In this document: positions 1 to 6,862 of the stretch, piece after piece
Layout of the letters: every line of letters begins with the position of its first letter
Numbering within the stretch: the first letter of the stretch is position 1
Virus record (IMG/VR): IMGVR_UViG_3300025671_000286
Location: 1 to 31,922 of that record
Strand: one strand, 5' to 3'
Length of the DNA: 31,922 bases
Origin: a virus
Made by a program: the position numbers and the translations under genes
Notes under the pieces: model-generated
Told to the model about the DNA's origin: nothing
The model's database searches: none
Seen by the model: the letters and a program-made list of their open reading frames with translations, nothing else

Positions 1-311
1 ACTTGTCTATTGCTCTGTATGATTCCGCTGGTAAACACCTTGATCCTGAAGTAAAAGTATATGGAGGTAGCACAGTTAATGTAGCGTTCCGTCCTAAGTT
101 CTGGTACACAGCATCGATGGGATTCGGAGTATCGTTTGAGTTGCAAGCAGTACAAGTCCTTAAACTTGGAGAAGGTGGAGTATCCAGTATCGCAGCATCT
201 GCGTTCGGATTCACTACTGAAGAAGAAGGATTTGTTAATGGCGGTGAAAACTTAGAGGGTGGATTCGATGCGGAAGAAACGGAAGAAGAAATCCTGTCGT
301 CGAACTTCTAA
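1..311 (+). CDS. Single-stranded DNA-binding protein, C-terminal part
   Basis: The gene enters from the left edge already in frame (the first two bases finish a codon), so only about the last 103 residues are visible. The visible part contains a beta-rich stretch with FWYTASMGFGVSF and LQAVQVLKLGEG, which I associate with the DUF2815/Enc34-type phage ssDNA-binding fold, followed by a disordered Gly/Glu-rich tail. The protein ends in a cluster of Glu and then a terminal Phe, the arrangement that T7 gp2.5 uses to contact polymerase and primase-helicase. Its position directly before endonuclease I matches T7 gene 2.5. Inferred role: coat ssDNA and coordinate the replisome. It overlaps the next gene by 44 nt. 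Product class is fairly sure; the exact family is less so because the N-terminus is missing. Confidence 0.8.
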   Translation, partial: LSIALYDSAGKHLDPEVKVYGGSTVNVAFRPKFWYTASMGFGVSFELQAVQVLKLGEGGVSSIAASAFGFTTEEEGFVNGGENLEGGFDAEETEEEILSSNF

Positions 312-777
312 TTACAGATCAGGCTTCGAAGAAAAGTTAGCATCACAGCTTAGGCGTGGTGGTGTCAGCTTTCAGTACGAGACTTTGAAGTTGGAGTATA
401 CTAAGACTGCAACCTACACACCTGACTTTATCGTTGGTGATATTATCATCGAAGCTAAAGGAGTATGGACAGTAGAAGATCGTAAGAAACATTTGTTGGT
501 ACGAGAGCAACATCCACATCTAGATATTAGATTGGTGTTTCAGAATGCGAGAAACAAAATCCGTAAAGGAAGCGACACCACCTACGCAGCTTGGTGCGAA
601 AAGAAAGGAATAAAATATGCACACCAAACAATACCTAAGTCATGGCTTTTATCAAAACACACCATGACTGTCCCGACTGCGGAGCAAGTGATGCCTGTTC
701 CACCAACGACGACGGGAGTACACACTGCTTCTCATGTAATGAACACAGAGGTAGACATGGAGGGAGAGCTAGAGTGA
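268..777 (+). CDS. T7-type endonuclease I (Holliday junction resolvase, gp3-like)
   Basis: Predicted 169-residue junction-resolving nuclease that would cut branched replication and packaging intermediates and degrade host DNA. The catalytic set of T7 endonuclease I is visible: Glu21 in SGFEEK, Asp53 in TYTPDF, and Glu62 and Lys64 in IIIEAKG, followed by the family-typical DRKKHLLVREQHP. T7 gp3 has 149 residues. The conserved core here ends at about residue 126 (IPKSW), and the last ~44 residues are read entirely inside the next gene, out of frame. I chose ATG 268 over an in-frame GTG at 259 because a GAGGGTGG-like ribosome site lies just upstream and family members start close to this point. 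It overlaps the SSB gene by 44 nt and the primase gene by 136 nt. Confidence 0.93.
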   Translation: MRKKRKKKSCRRTSNYRSGFEEKLASQLRRGGVSFQYETLKLEYTKTATYTPDFIVGDIIIEAKGVWTVEDRKKHLLVREQHPHLDIRLVFQNARNKIRKGSDTTYAAWCEKKGIKYAHQTIPKSWLLSKHTMTVPTAEQVMPVPPTTTGVHTASHVMNTEVDMEGELE

Positions 778-2231
778 CAGACACAACACCGAGTGATTTT
801 GCACAAGGCAAACCAGAGTCTATACCTGCGAGAGGATTAAACGAAGATACCTGTAAGAAGTGGGGATACTGGAGAGGAGAGTATAGAAACAAAGGAGTAC
901 AGATAGCTAACTATCGTAATAAAGATGGTGCTATCATGGGTCAAAAGATACGATTCGCTGACAAGTCTTTCGCTACTACAGGTACGATTAAAGGTCTATA
1001 CGGTCAGCATTTATGGAGAGATGGAGGTCGTCGCCTAATAATATGTGAGGGTGAGATCGACGCTTTATCTGTGTCACAAATCCTAGACAATCGCTGGGCG
1101 GTGGTATCAATACCGAATGGTGCAGCTAGTAGTATGCAAAACTTTAAGCATGCTTTAGATTGGGTCGAGCGTTACGAGAAAGTAATATTCTGTTTTGATA
1201 ACGACGACACAGGAAGAAAGGGTGCAGCAAGTTGTGCTAGTATGCTAAGTCCCGGTAAGGCACACATCGCAGAGCTACCACTAAAGGATGCTAACGATAT
1301 GTTATTAGCAGGTAGATCAAAGGAACTAGTAGACTGCTTGTTTGACGCTCGTGAGTACAGACCGGACGGTATCGTAAACGGTAAGGAGTTGTGGGATGTT
1401 ATCAGCCACAAGGAGGAACACAAAAGCAAACCGTATCCGTTTATCGGACTGAATCACATAACACATGGCATGAGACTAGGAGAACTTGTTACTGTTACTG
1501 CTGGTAGTGGTATCGGTAAGAGTCTGTTCTGTCGTGAGATAGCACACCATCTGTTAGGACTGGGTGAGACGGTAGGTTATATAGCTCTTGAAGAATCTGT
1601 CAGGCGTACAGCACTAGGTATCCTTGGTATTCACATGAACAAACCACTACACCTTGACGATGATATGTTAGATGAGAAGGAGATGAGACCTGCGTTCGAT
1701 AAGACTGTTGGCAACGGTAAGTTCTACACCTACGATCACTTCGGGAGTATGGAGTCCGACAATCTTCTGTCCAAAATAAGGTACTTAATTAAGGGCTTTG
1801 ATTGTAAGTGGATATTCTTAGATCACCTATCGATTGTTGTCAGTGGGATACAGGGAGACGATGAACGCAGACTGATTGATAATACTATGACCAAGCTACG
1901 ATCTCTAGTTGAGGAGACAGGGTGCGGTATGGTATTGGTCAGTCACTTGAAGCGTGTGGATACTGGACATGAAGAGGGTGGACGAGTAAGTCTGCACCAC
2001 CTCCGAGGGTCACAAGCAATCGCACAGCTATCGGACATGGTCATCGGACTGGAACGCAACCAACAAAGCGACAGACTATCTAACGAAACAAAAGTAAGAG
2101 TACTGAAGAATCGATTCAGCGGTGAGACCGGACACTGTAGTACATTGTATTACAACTGTGATACAGGTAGGTGCACCGAGGAGGAGAGGGCTAGTACCTT
2201 CAATGAAGAAACAAATAATGAACCATTCTAA
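642..2231 (+). CDS. DNA primase-helicase (T7 gp4-like)
   Basis: Bifunctional replicative primase and hexameric helicase, 529 residues (T7 gp4A: 566). Order of domains: N-terminal zinc-binding domain with CPDC and CFSC pairs (about residues 10-35); TOPRIM primase domain with CEGEIDALS (about 135-143) and DNDDTG; linker; RecA-like helicase with Walker A AGSGIGKS (about 287-294), Walker B ending IFLDH (about 390-395), and the motif HLRGSQAIAQLSD. The C-terminus is acidic and ends in Phe (NEEPF-like), as in T7 gp4, where that tail binds the polymerase. The start at 642 is fixed by the need to include the zinc-binding domain; no strong ribosome site precedes it, so translation is probably coupled to the overlapping endonuclease I gene. 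Confidence 0.96.
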   Translation: MAFIKTHHDCPDCGASDACSTNDDGSTHCFSCNEHRGRHGGRARVTDTTPSDFAQGKPESIPARGLNEDTCKKWGYWRGEYRNKGVQIANYRNKDGAIMGQKIRFADKSFATTGTIKGLYGQHLWRDGGRRLIICEGEIDALSVSQILDNRWAVVSIPNGAASSMQNFKHALDWVERYEKVIFCFDNDDTGRKGAASCASMLSPGKAHIAELPLKDANDMLLAGRSKELVDCLFDAREYRPDGIVNGKELWDVISHKEEHKSKPYPFIGLNHITHGMRLGELVTVTAGSGIGKSLFCREIAHHLLGLGETVGYIALEESVRRTALGILGIHMNKPLHLDDDMLDEKEMRPAFDKTVGNGKFYTYDHFGSMESDNLLSKIRYLIKGFDCKWIFLDHLSIVVSGIQGDDERRLIDNTMTKLRSLVEETGCGMVLVSHLKRVDTGHEEGGRVSLHHLRGSQAIAQLSDMVIGLERNQQSDRLSNETKVRVLKNRFSGETGHCSTLYYNCDTGRCTEEERASTFNEETNNEPF

Positions 2232-2239
2232 AAACAAAT

Positions 2240-4114
2240 ATGAGAACACTATTCTTTGATATAGAAACAAATGCTCTTGAGGACTTCACTAATCTGACGG
2301 ACTTACACACTGTACACTGCTTGTCTGTGTACGATCCAATGACTCCGAAGATGGTGACATTTGCGGGAGATAGTATACACCGTGGACTGACAGCACTAGC
2401 AGAAGCAGACCGTATCGTCGGACACAATGTTATTAAGTTTGATATACCTGCTTTGAAGAAGCTGTACGGATTCTCCCCGCCTCTTGTTAAAGTAGTAGAT
2501 ACCTTAGTATTATCTAGGTGTATCTTCTCTGACCTACGCAACGAGGACTTCGGTCGTAATAACTTCGATCCTAAACTTGTAGGTAGTCACAGTCTGAAAG
2601 CTTGGGGACACCGGATGGGTAAAGCTACGAAGCTGACATACGGAGAAGAGGACGGTGCGTTCGATCACTATAATGAAGAGATGAAGAAGTACTGTGAGAG
2701 AGACTGTATAGTTACACAGTTGTTGTACGATTATTTGATTAAGCAGGACCCTAGTAATGTAATGATGAGCATCGAGCATTGGTTCGCATTTATCATCGCT
2801 CAACAAGAACGGCACGGATTCAGCTTTGATCTTGATAAAGCAGACAAGTTAACCGCTAAGCTGACATCTATTCGTGCTGAGTTGAAGGACGAGTTGCAAC
2901 AGATGGTATCACCCAAGGTGGAAGAGATGAAGAGTCCAGCTGGTTGGGTGTTACAATTAGACAGAGAAGATGGAGTAGAACTTATCAAAGCTGAGACCAA
3001 GGTAAAACTAAAGGAGATATTGAAAGCTAGGGGTCTGAAGCAGACCTTGTTAAAGGAAGCTAAGAAGAGCGGTAACAAACAAAAGACTACACTGTTTAAT
3101 CCTGGTAGTAGACCACAGATAGCAGCAGCATTAGCTGACCTCGGATACGAGTTACCAGTAGAACAAGATGCTACCACACCTAAAGTAGATGAGGGCGTAC
3201 TGAAGAAGATCGATCATCCAATAGCAGCTAAGTTGTTAGACTATCTCTTGGTACAGAAAAGACTTGGTCAGTTAGCAGAGGGAGAACAAGCGTGGTTGAA
3301 GCTGGCTAAGAACGGACGGATACACGGAGCGGTGAATACAAATGGAGCAGTGACGGGAAGATGTACACACAGCAATCCAAATGTAGCACAGGTTCCAGCT
3401 TGTCGTGTACCGTATGGTGAAGAGTGTCGGGATTTATTCGGTGCGGGTAGTGGTATGAAGTTGGTGGGATGTGATGCTAGTGGGTTGGAGCTACGGATGT
3501 TAGCACATTACCTAGCATTCTACGACGGTGGTCAGTACGGAAAGATCGTAACAGAAGGAGACATCCATACATTCAACATGGAACGAGCAGGGTTAGACAA
3601 CAGAGACCAAGCTAAGACAATGATCTATGCTCTACTCTATGGTGCTGGACCAAAACTCATGGGTGAAATCGTAGGAGGTGGTGCTAAAGAAGGAGTGCAA
3701 CTGAAGCGTAAGTTCTTAGATAACCTACCAGCTCTGAAGAGACTACAAGATGCTATCCAAAAGAAAGTAGAGAACGGTGGTACATTGATGGGACTGGACG
3801 GTCGGGTGTTACGGATACGCAGTAGTCACGCAGCACTGAACATGTTGTTACAATCAGCCGGAGCAGTGTGTATGAAGGTAGCTTTGATACAGTTATATCA
3901 TGCACTCGGTAAGAGTAAGTGGCAGCACGGTAGAGAGTATGCATTTGTTGCTAACATCCACGACGAGTTCCAAGCAGAAGTAATACCACAACACGCAGAT
4001 GACTTCGGTAAGTTAGCAGTGAAAGCGATTCGTGTAGCTGGTAAAGAACTGAAGCTGAATGTACAACTCGACGGTGAGTACAAAGTAGGTACAACATGGG
4101 CGGAGACTCATTGA
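2240..4114 (+). CDS. Family A DNA polymerase (T7 gp5-like)
   Basis: Replicative polymerase with 3'-5' proofreading, 624 residues. The exonuclease domain begins at once, with FDIETN (Asp7, Glu9), HNVIKFD and a later YCERDC motif. Polymerase motif A is CDASGLELRML (Asp412), motif B is RDQAKTMIYALLYGAG (Arg455, Lys459, Tyr463) and motif C is IHDEF (Asp575). The segment FNPGSR...QKRLGQLAEG and GAVTGRCTHSNPN closely follow T7 gp5. T7 gp5 has 704 residues; the shortfall of about 80 falls mainly before FNPGSR, where T7 carries the thioredoxin-binding loop, so this enzyme probably uses no thioredoxin or a different clamp (inference). Eight bases separate it from the primase gene and one base from the next gene. 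Confidence 0.97.
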   Translation: MRTLFFDIETNALEDFTNLTDLHTVHCLSVYDPMTPKMVTFAGDSIHRGLTALAEADRIVGHNVIKFDIPALKKLYGFSPPLVKVVDTLVLSRCIFSDLRNEDFGRNNFDPKLVGSHSLKAWGHRMGKATKLTYGEEDGAFDHYNEEMKKYCERDCIVTQLLYDYLIKQDPSNVMMSIEHWFAFIIAQQERHGFSFDLDKADKLTAKLTSIRAELKDELQQMVSPKVEEMKSPAGWVLQLDREDGVELIKAETKVKLKEILKARGLKQTLLKEAKKSGNKQKTTLFNPGSRPQIAAALADLGYELPVEQDATTPKVDEGVLKKIDHPIAAKLLDYLLVQKRLGQLAEGEQAWLKLAKNGRIHGAVNTNGAVTGRCTHSNPNVAQVPACRVPYGEECRDLFGAGSGMKLVGCDASGLELRMLAHYLAFYDGGQYGKIVTEGDIHTFNMERAGLDNRDQAKTMIYALLYGAGPKLMGEIVGGGAKEGVQLKRKFLDNLPALKRLQDAIQKKVENGGTLMGLDGRVLRIRSSHAALNMLLQSAGAVCMKVALIQLYHALGKSKWQHGREYAFVANIHDEFQAEVIPQHADDFGKLAVKAIRVAGKELKLNVQLDGEYKVGTTWAETH

Positions 4115-4115
4115 T

Positions 4116-4553
4116 ATGAAGACAGATACTTGTACTAAATGTGGAGAGACCAAAGCACTTGAAGAGTTCACACGCTGTAAGAAATCTAAAACAGGATACA
4201 GAAAAACTTGTAAGGATTGTAGGCGTGTACAACAACGCAAGTGGATGGATGAAAACTCAGATCACTTCAAAGCGTTGTGTCGTAAGCAGCATCTGAAAGT
4301 TAGATACGGAATAACACCTGAAGATTATGATGTTATGCTACAGAAACAGAAGGGTAAGTGTGCTATCTGTGATAGGCACGGTCAGAGTCCTGGTAACAAA
4401 AGATTGTTAGATGTAGACCACTGCCACAAGACAGGGAAGATAAGAGGTTTGTTATGTAACAGATGTAATCAATCAATGGGTAAAGTTAAAGACGACATTG
4501 ATCTGTTAAAGAAGTTTCTAGCTTACCTAATTAGTTGGGAGTATAGAGATTAA
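4116..4553 (+). CDS. Endonuclease VII-like HNH (beta-beta-alpha metal) nuclease
   Basis: 145 residues. The C-terminal half is a recombination endonuclease VII (Endonuclease_7) domain: zinc pairs Cys82/Cys85 (CAIC) and Cys114/Cys117 (CNRC) flank DVDHCHKTGKIRGLLC, where Asp101-His102 would be the catalytic pair. The N-terminus carries a separate small zinc ribbon (Cys6/Cys9 and Cys32/Cys35). This layout is common in free-standing phage HNH proteins, some of which act as homing nucleases; F-CphI of cyanophage S-PM2 is a characterised endonuclease VII-like example. It begins one base after the polymerase stop. Because a T7-type resolvase is already present at 268-777, junction resolution would be redundant, and a homing or host-DNA-cutting role is as likely. 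Confidence 0.88.
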   Translation: MKTDTCTKCGETKALEEFTRCKKSKTGYRKTCKDCRRVQQRKWMDENSDHFKALCRKQHLKVRYGITPEDYDVMLQKQKGKCAICDRHGQSPGNKRLLDVDHCHKTGKIRGLLCNRCNQSMGKVKDDIDLLKKFLAYLISWEYRD

Positions 4554-4555
4554 TT

Positions 4556-5017
4556 ATGGACGAGATACAATACGACATGTACACTACCCTTGCATACCTC
4601 TATGATACACAAGACCTTACCATGCCATCATCAAACGCACAACGGATAGGAGCCATCGCAGAGACACGCTTCATAACAGAATGTTTAGAGCGGGACTTTG
4701 AACCACACACTCCAACGACTCCTATGCCGTGGGACTATATCGTACACTGTCCGGCAGGTGATCTAAAGGTACAAGTAAAGAGTACATCTTGTAAGACTGA
4801 ACGGTGTTACAATGTAAACACAGCAAGCGGGTGTACATCGAAGGAGCATATGTCTGACCTCATTGATGTCGTTGCTATTTATCTAGCACCTTTAAACGAG
4901 TGGTGGATGATACCTAGAAATATAATTACATCTATGACAATTCGTTTGTATCCAGAGAACCCAAGTAAGAGTAAATACAAGAAATATCAAAACAATTGGA
5001 GCGTATACTATGAGTAA
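4556..5017 (+). CDS. Putative PD-(D/E)XK-fold nuclease
   Basis: 153 residues, resembling the PDDEXK_5 group that includes the cyanobacterial intron endonuclease I-Ssp6803I. Visible pattern: IGAIAE with Glu36, then PWDYIV with Asp60, then LKVQVKSTS with Gln73-x-Lys75, which is the E...D...(E/Q)XK order expected of the fold with Gln in place of the usual acid. The rest (SDLIDVVAIYLAP, WWMIPRN) fits the strands that follow the active site. The ATG lies two bases after the upstream stop; a second ATG at 4622 would still keep the whole motif set. It overlaps the exonuclease gene by 8 nt (ATGAGTAA). It could be a second homing-type or restriction-like enzyme; the family assignment is from pattern only. 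Confidence 0.65.
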   Translation: MDEIQYDMYTTLAYLYDTQDLTMPSSNAQRIGAIAETRFITECLERDFEPHTPTTPMPWDYIVHCPAGDLKVQVKSTSCKTERCYNVNTASGCTSKEHMSDLIDVVAIYLAPLNEWWMIPRNIITSMTIRLYPENPSKSKYKKYQNNWSVYYE

Positions 5018-5927
5018 AACTACACTATTAATAGACGCAGATGTCCTCGCTTTCGAGGCAGCTGTTGTCGCAGAAGAACCTATACAATGGAAGGAAGAAC
5101 TGTGGACTGTACACGCAGACATGGCATTAGCTAAAGCTCGTGTTATAAATAAGATACAAGAGTTCAGAGATCAGTTGAAGTGTGAGAATGTAGTGCTGTG
5201 CCTGTCAGACCGTGCTAACTTCCGACGCAAGCTGTACCCTGACTATAAAAGTAACAGAGCTAAGTCCCGACTACCTATAATACTTAGACAAGTAAAGCAG
5301 TGGATCATCGATGAACTTGGTGGTGTGCTGTGGGCTAACTTGGAAGCAGACGATGTTATATCTATCCTTGCAACAGATAAAGCAATGGATGAAGAGACGA
5401 TCATTGTTAGCATAGACAAAGACTTCAAGAGTGTACCAGGTATCTTCTACGATTACAACAAAGGAGAGTACCACCAACCATCAGTAGAAGAAGCAGATAA
5501 CTTCCACTTGATACAAACGCTGACCGGAGATTCAACAGATGGATACAGTGGTGTACCAAAGGTAGGACCAGTAGCTGCTAAGAAAGTATTGGATAAATAC
5601 GGATACACTTGGGAAACTGTTGTCAGCATGTACGAGAAAGCAGGACTTACTGAACAAGATGCTTTAATGAATGCATGGATGGCACGATTACTACGAGCAG
5701 AGAACTACTGCTTCAGAACTAAAACAATAAAGAAACTATGGACACCGAAGAACTACCAAACCAAGGATATACTAGAAACTTCAGCACTGGGGCAAGGCGT
5801 GATGGGGACGATGGACGGGGACGACCCAGCCTTATACCTCCGGTCGCCTTACGCAGTCTCGCCAAAAGATTTGAAGCTGGCGGAAAGCTTTACGGAGACG
5901 ACAACTGGAAGCAAGGATTCCCACTAA
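5010..5927 (+). CDS. 5'-3' exonuclease / flap nuclease (T7 gp6-like)
   Basis: 305 residues (T7 gp6: 300). It would remove RNA primers and degrade host DNA during replication and recombination. Metal-binding motifs of the FEN/5'-nuclease family are in order: LIDADVLAF (Asp9, Asp11), YPDYKSNR, LEADDVIS, VSIDKDFKSVPG, and the helix-hairpin-helix GDSTDGYSGVPKVGPVAAKKVL split over the usual acidic residues. The conserved part ends around KKLWTPKN (about residue 245). The remaining ~60 residues have low-complexity composition and are encoded entirely within the overlap with the next gene, so they are probably a by-product of that overlap. Translation starts inside the stop region of the upstream gene (ATGAGTAA). 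Confidence 0.93.
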   Translation: MSKTTLLIDADVLAFEAAVVAEEPIQWKEELWTVHADMALAKARVINKIQEFRDQLKCENVVLCLSDRANFRRKLYPDYKSNRAKSRLPIILRQVKQWIIDELGGVLWANLEADDVISILATDKAMDEETIIVSIDKDFKSVPGIFYDYNKGEYHQPSVEEADNFHLIQTLTGDSTDGYSGVPKVGPVAAKKVLDKYGYTWETVVSMYEKAGLTEQDALMNAWMARLLRAENYCFRTKTIKKLWTPKNYQTKDILETSALGQGVMGTMDGDDPALYLRSPYAVSPKDLKLAESFTETTTGSKDSH

Positions 5928-6106
5928 GTAGATTGTATGACTCGATGTTTAGACATTTGTTGGGGCTGGCTGAGGGGGACAACTCTGAAGACCATGCGGG
6001 TGCTATACTGTGGAATGCTTCAGCTTGGATATGGACGGAGCAAAAGATCAAAGAAGGAAAGCTGCCACAAGAACTATCAGATATAAGTTATAGAGATGAA
6101 CAATGA
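5738..6106 (+). CDS. dATP/dGTP diphosphohydrolase-like protein (DUF5664 type)
   Basis: 122 residues. The core matches what I recognise as the phage DUF5664 / dATP-dGTP diphosphohydrolase N-terminal family, an all-alpha MazG-like fold: GRGRPSLIPP, LAKRFEAGGKLYGDDNW, the Arg-His of MFRHLL, and the acidic EGDNSEDHAGAILWNASAW, whose Glu and Asp residues would bind the metal and the phosphates. Inferred role: cleave purine dNTPs and reshape the nucleotide pool. The conserved region begins near residue 20, so the ATG at 5738 gives a short N-terminal leader and makes a 190-nt out-of-frame overlap with the exonuclease gene. It overlaps the next gene by 11 nt. Confidence 0.82.
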   Translation: MDTEELPNQGYTRNFSTGARRDGDDGRGRPSLIPPVALRSLAKRFEAGGKLYGDDNWKQGFPLSRLYDSMFRHLLGLAEGDNSEDHAGAILWNASAWIWTEQKIKEGKLPQELSDISYRDEQ

Positions 6107-6302
6107 AGAAATAGTATTACCAGCGTTGAGTAAGTCTTTGATAGAAAAGCTTGACAAACTGTTCCCCGATAAATGTCCCCTCTTGACAGACTCTGATAGA
6201 GATGTATGGTTTAAAGTAGGACAAAGAAGTGTAATTAATTATTTACAACAGACTTACGACGAACAGTTACAAGACAACATCATCACTAAAGACTTAAAAT
6301 AG
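6096..6302 (+). CDS. Small conserved phage protein of unknown function
   Basis: 68 residues, no signal peptide or membrane segment. The central segment LFPDKCPLLTDSDRDVWFKVGQRSVINYL resembles a short protein I have seen in other T7-like phages (DR-x-WFK-x-GQRSV core), but I know no function for it. It starts 11 nt before the end of the diphosphohydrolase gene and ends two bases before the polyproline protein, so it is part of the same translated string. Composition is mixed helical, compatible with a small soluble accessory or virion protein. Confidence 0.75.
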   Translation: MNNEEIVLPALSKSLIEKLDKLFPDKCPLLTDSDRDVWFKVGQRSVINYLQQTYDEQLQDNIITKDLK

Positions 6303-6304
6303 CT

Positions 6305-6517
6305 ATGTGTTTCGGATCATCCACACCACCACCACCTCCTCCTCCGCCTCCACCACCTCCTCCTCCAACGGCTACCGCTGAGAGAGTAGAGCCTACAAGA
6401 GCTAGAGCAGCTAGTACTACAATGGGTAAGAGAAGAGGAACTCGTCAGTTAACAGTGCGTCGTCCTACATTAGGTATGGGTGGTCAGACCGGAACCGGAG
6501 TACAGCTTTCACAGTAA
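6305..6517 (+). CDS. Polyproline virion-associated protein (T7 gp6.7-like)
   Basis: 70 residues beginning MCFGSST, followed by 14 consecutive prolines (6326-6367, written with CCA, CCT and CCG codons) and then an Arg/Thr/Gly-rich disordered tail. T7 gp6.7, a small ejected virion protein encoded at the same map position, also begins MCF and is otherwise disordered and basic, so the equivalence is supported by start, size and position rather than by alignment. The gp14-like protein later in this window also starts MCF. Such a long proline run should stall ribosomes unless elongation factor P rescues them. Confidence 0.72.
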   Translation: MCFGSSTPPPPPPPPPPPPPPTATAERVEPTRARAASTTMGKRRGTRQLTVRRPTLGMGGQTGTGVQLSQ

Positions 6518-6544
6518 CAACTAATATATATATATAAATAAATT
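6518..6544 (+). promoter_or_regulatory. AT-rich leader with TA repeat
   Basis: A 27-base gap made almost only of A and T, including an alternating TA run at about 6524-6535, just before the ATG at 6545. It contains TAACAACTA, a string also seen in other gaps (see findings). It could be an unstructured ribosome landing site or part of a phage promoter; there is no clear Shine-Dalgarno sequence. Confidence 0.35.
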
Positions 6545-6862
6545 ATGAGCCTTCGCACACTTGATAAAAAGACGCTACTCTCATCTGTCTCTGCTTCAGG
6601 AGCGGGTAGTGCATTCTCAGTTGAGCGTTCTAAGGGTTGGACATTTGTCATAGCCACTGAGTCCGCTGGAGCTGCAACCGTAGATATAGAAGCTTACATT
6701 GGAGGAGCTTGGCATGTAGTACACAGTCAATCAGTATCAGCCGAAGGATCGGTTATGGTACGAGATGACATGGGACACTACGAAAAGCTAAGAGCTAATG
6801 TAAGTGCATATACAGCAGGAACCCACAGCGTCTACGCTACCGGAACTGTTGACTCCCTATAA
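6545..6862 (+). CDS. Small beta-rich protein, probable virion or tail component
   Basis: 105 residues, Ser/Ala/Val-rich with alternating hydrophobic pattern (WTFVIATESA, ATVDIEAYIGGAWHVVHSQ, HSVYATGTV), which suggests a single beta-sandwich domain. No signal peptide. I do not recognise a named family. Its place at the head of a run of small beta-rich genes just upstream of the portal corresponds to T7 genes 7 to 7.3, where gp7.3 is a virion protein needed for adsorption, so a role in the tail or head decoration is inferred. Its stop overlaps the next start as TAATG, which suggests coupled translation. Confidence 0.7.
   Translation: MSLRTLDKKTLLSSVSASGAGSAFSVERSKGWTFVIATESAGAATVDIEAYIGGAWHVVHSQSVSAEGSVMVRDDMGHYEKLRANVSAYTAGTHSVYATGTVDSL

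Noticed and set aside
259-267. GTG start for endonuclease I
   Set aside because: Three extra residues only; ATG 268 has better spacing to the GAGGGTGG site.
2200-4240. Several minus-strand open frames opposite the polymerase and neighbouring genes
   Set aside because: They mirror strong + strand genes, encode low-complexity Ser/Leu/Cys-rich sequence, and have no start signals or recognisable motifs.
6524-6535. Alternating TA run as a microsatellite or origin
   Set aside because: Too short, and equally explained as an AT-rich translation start region.
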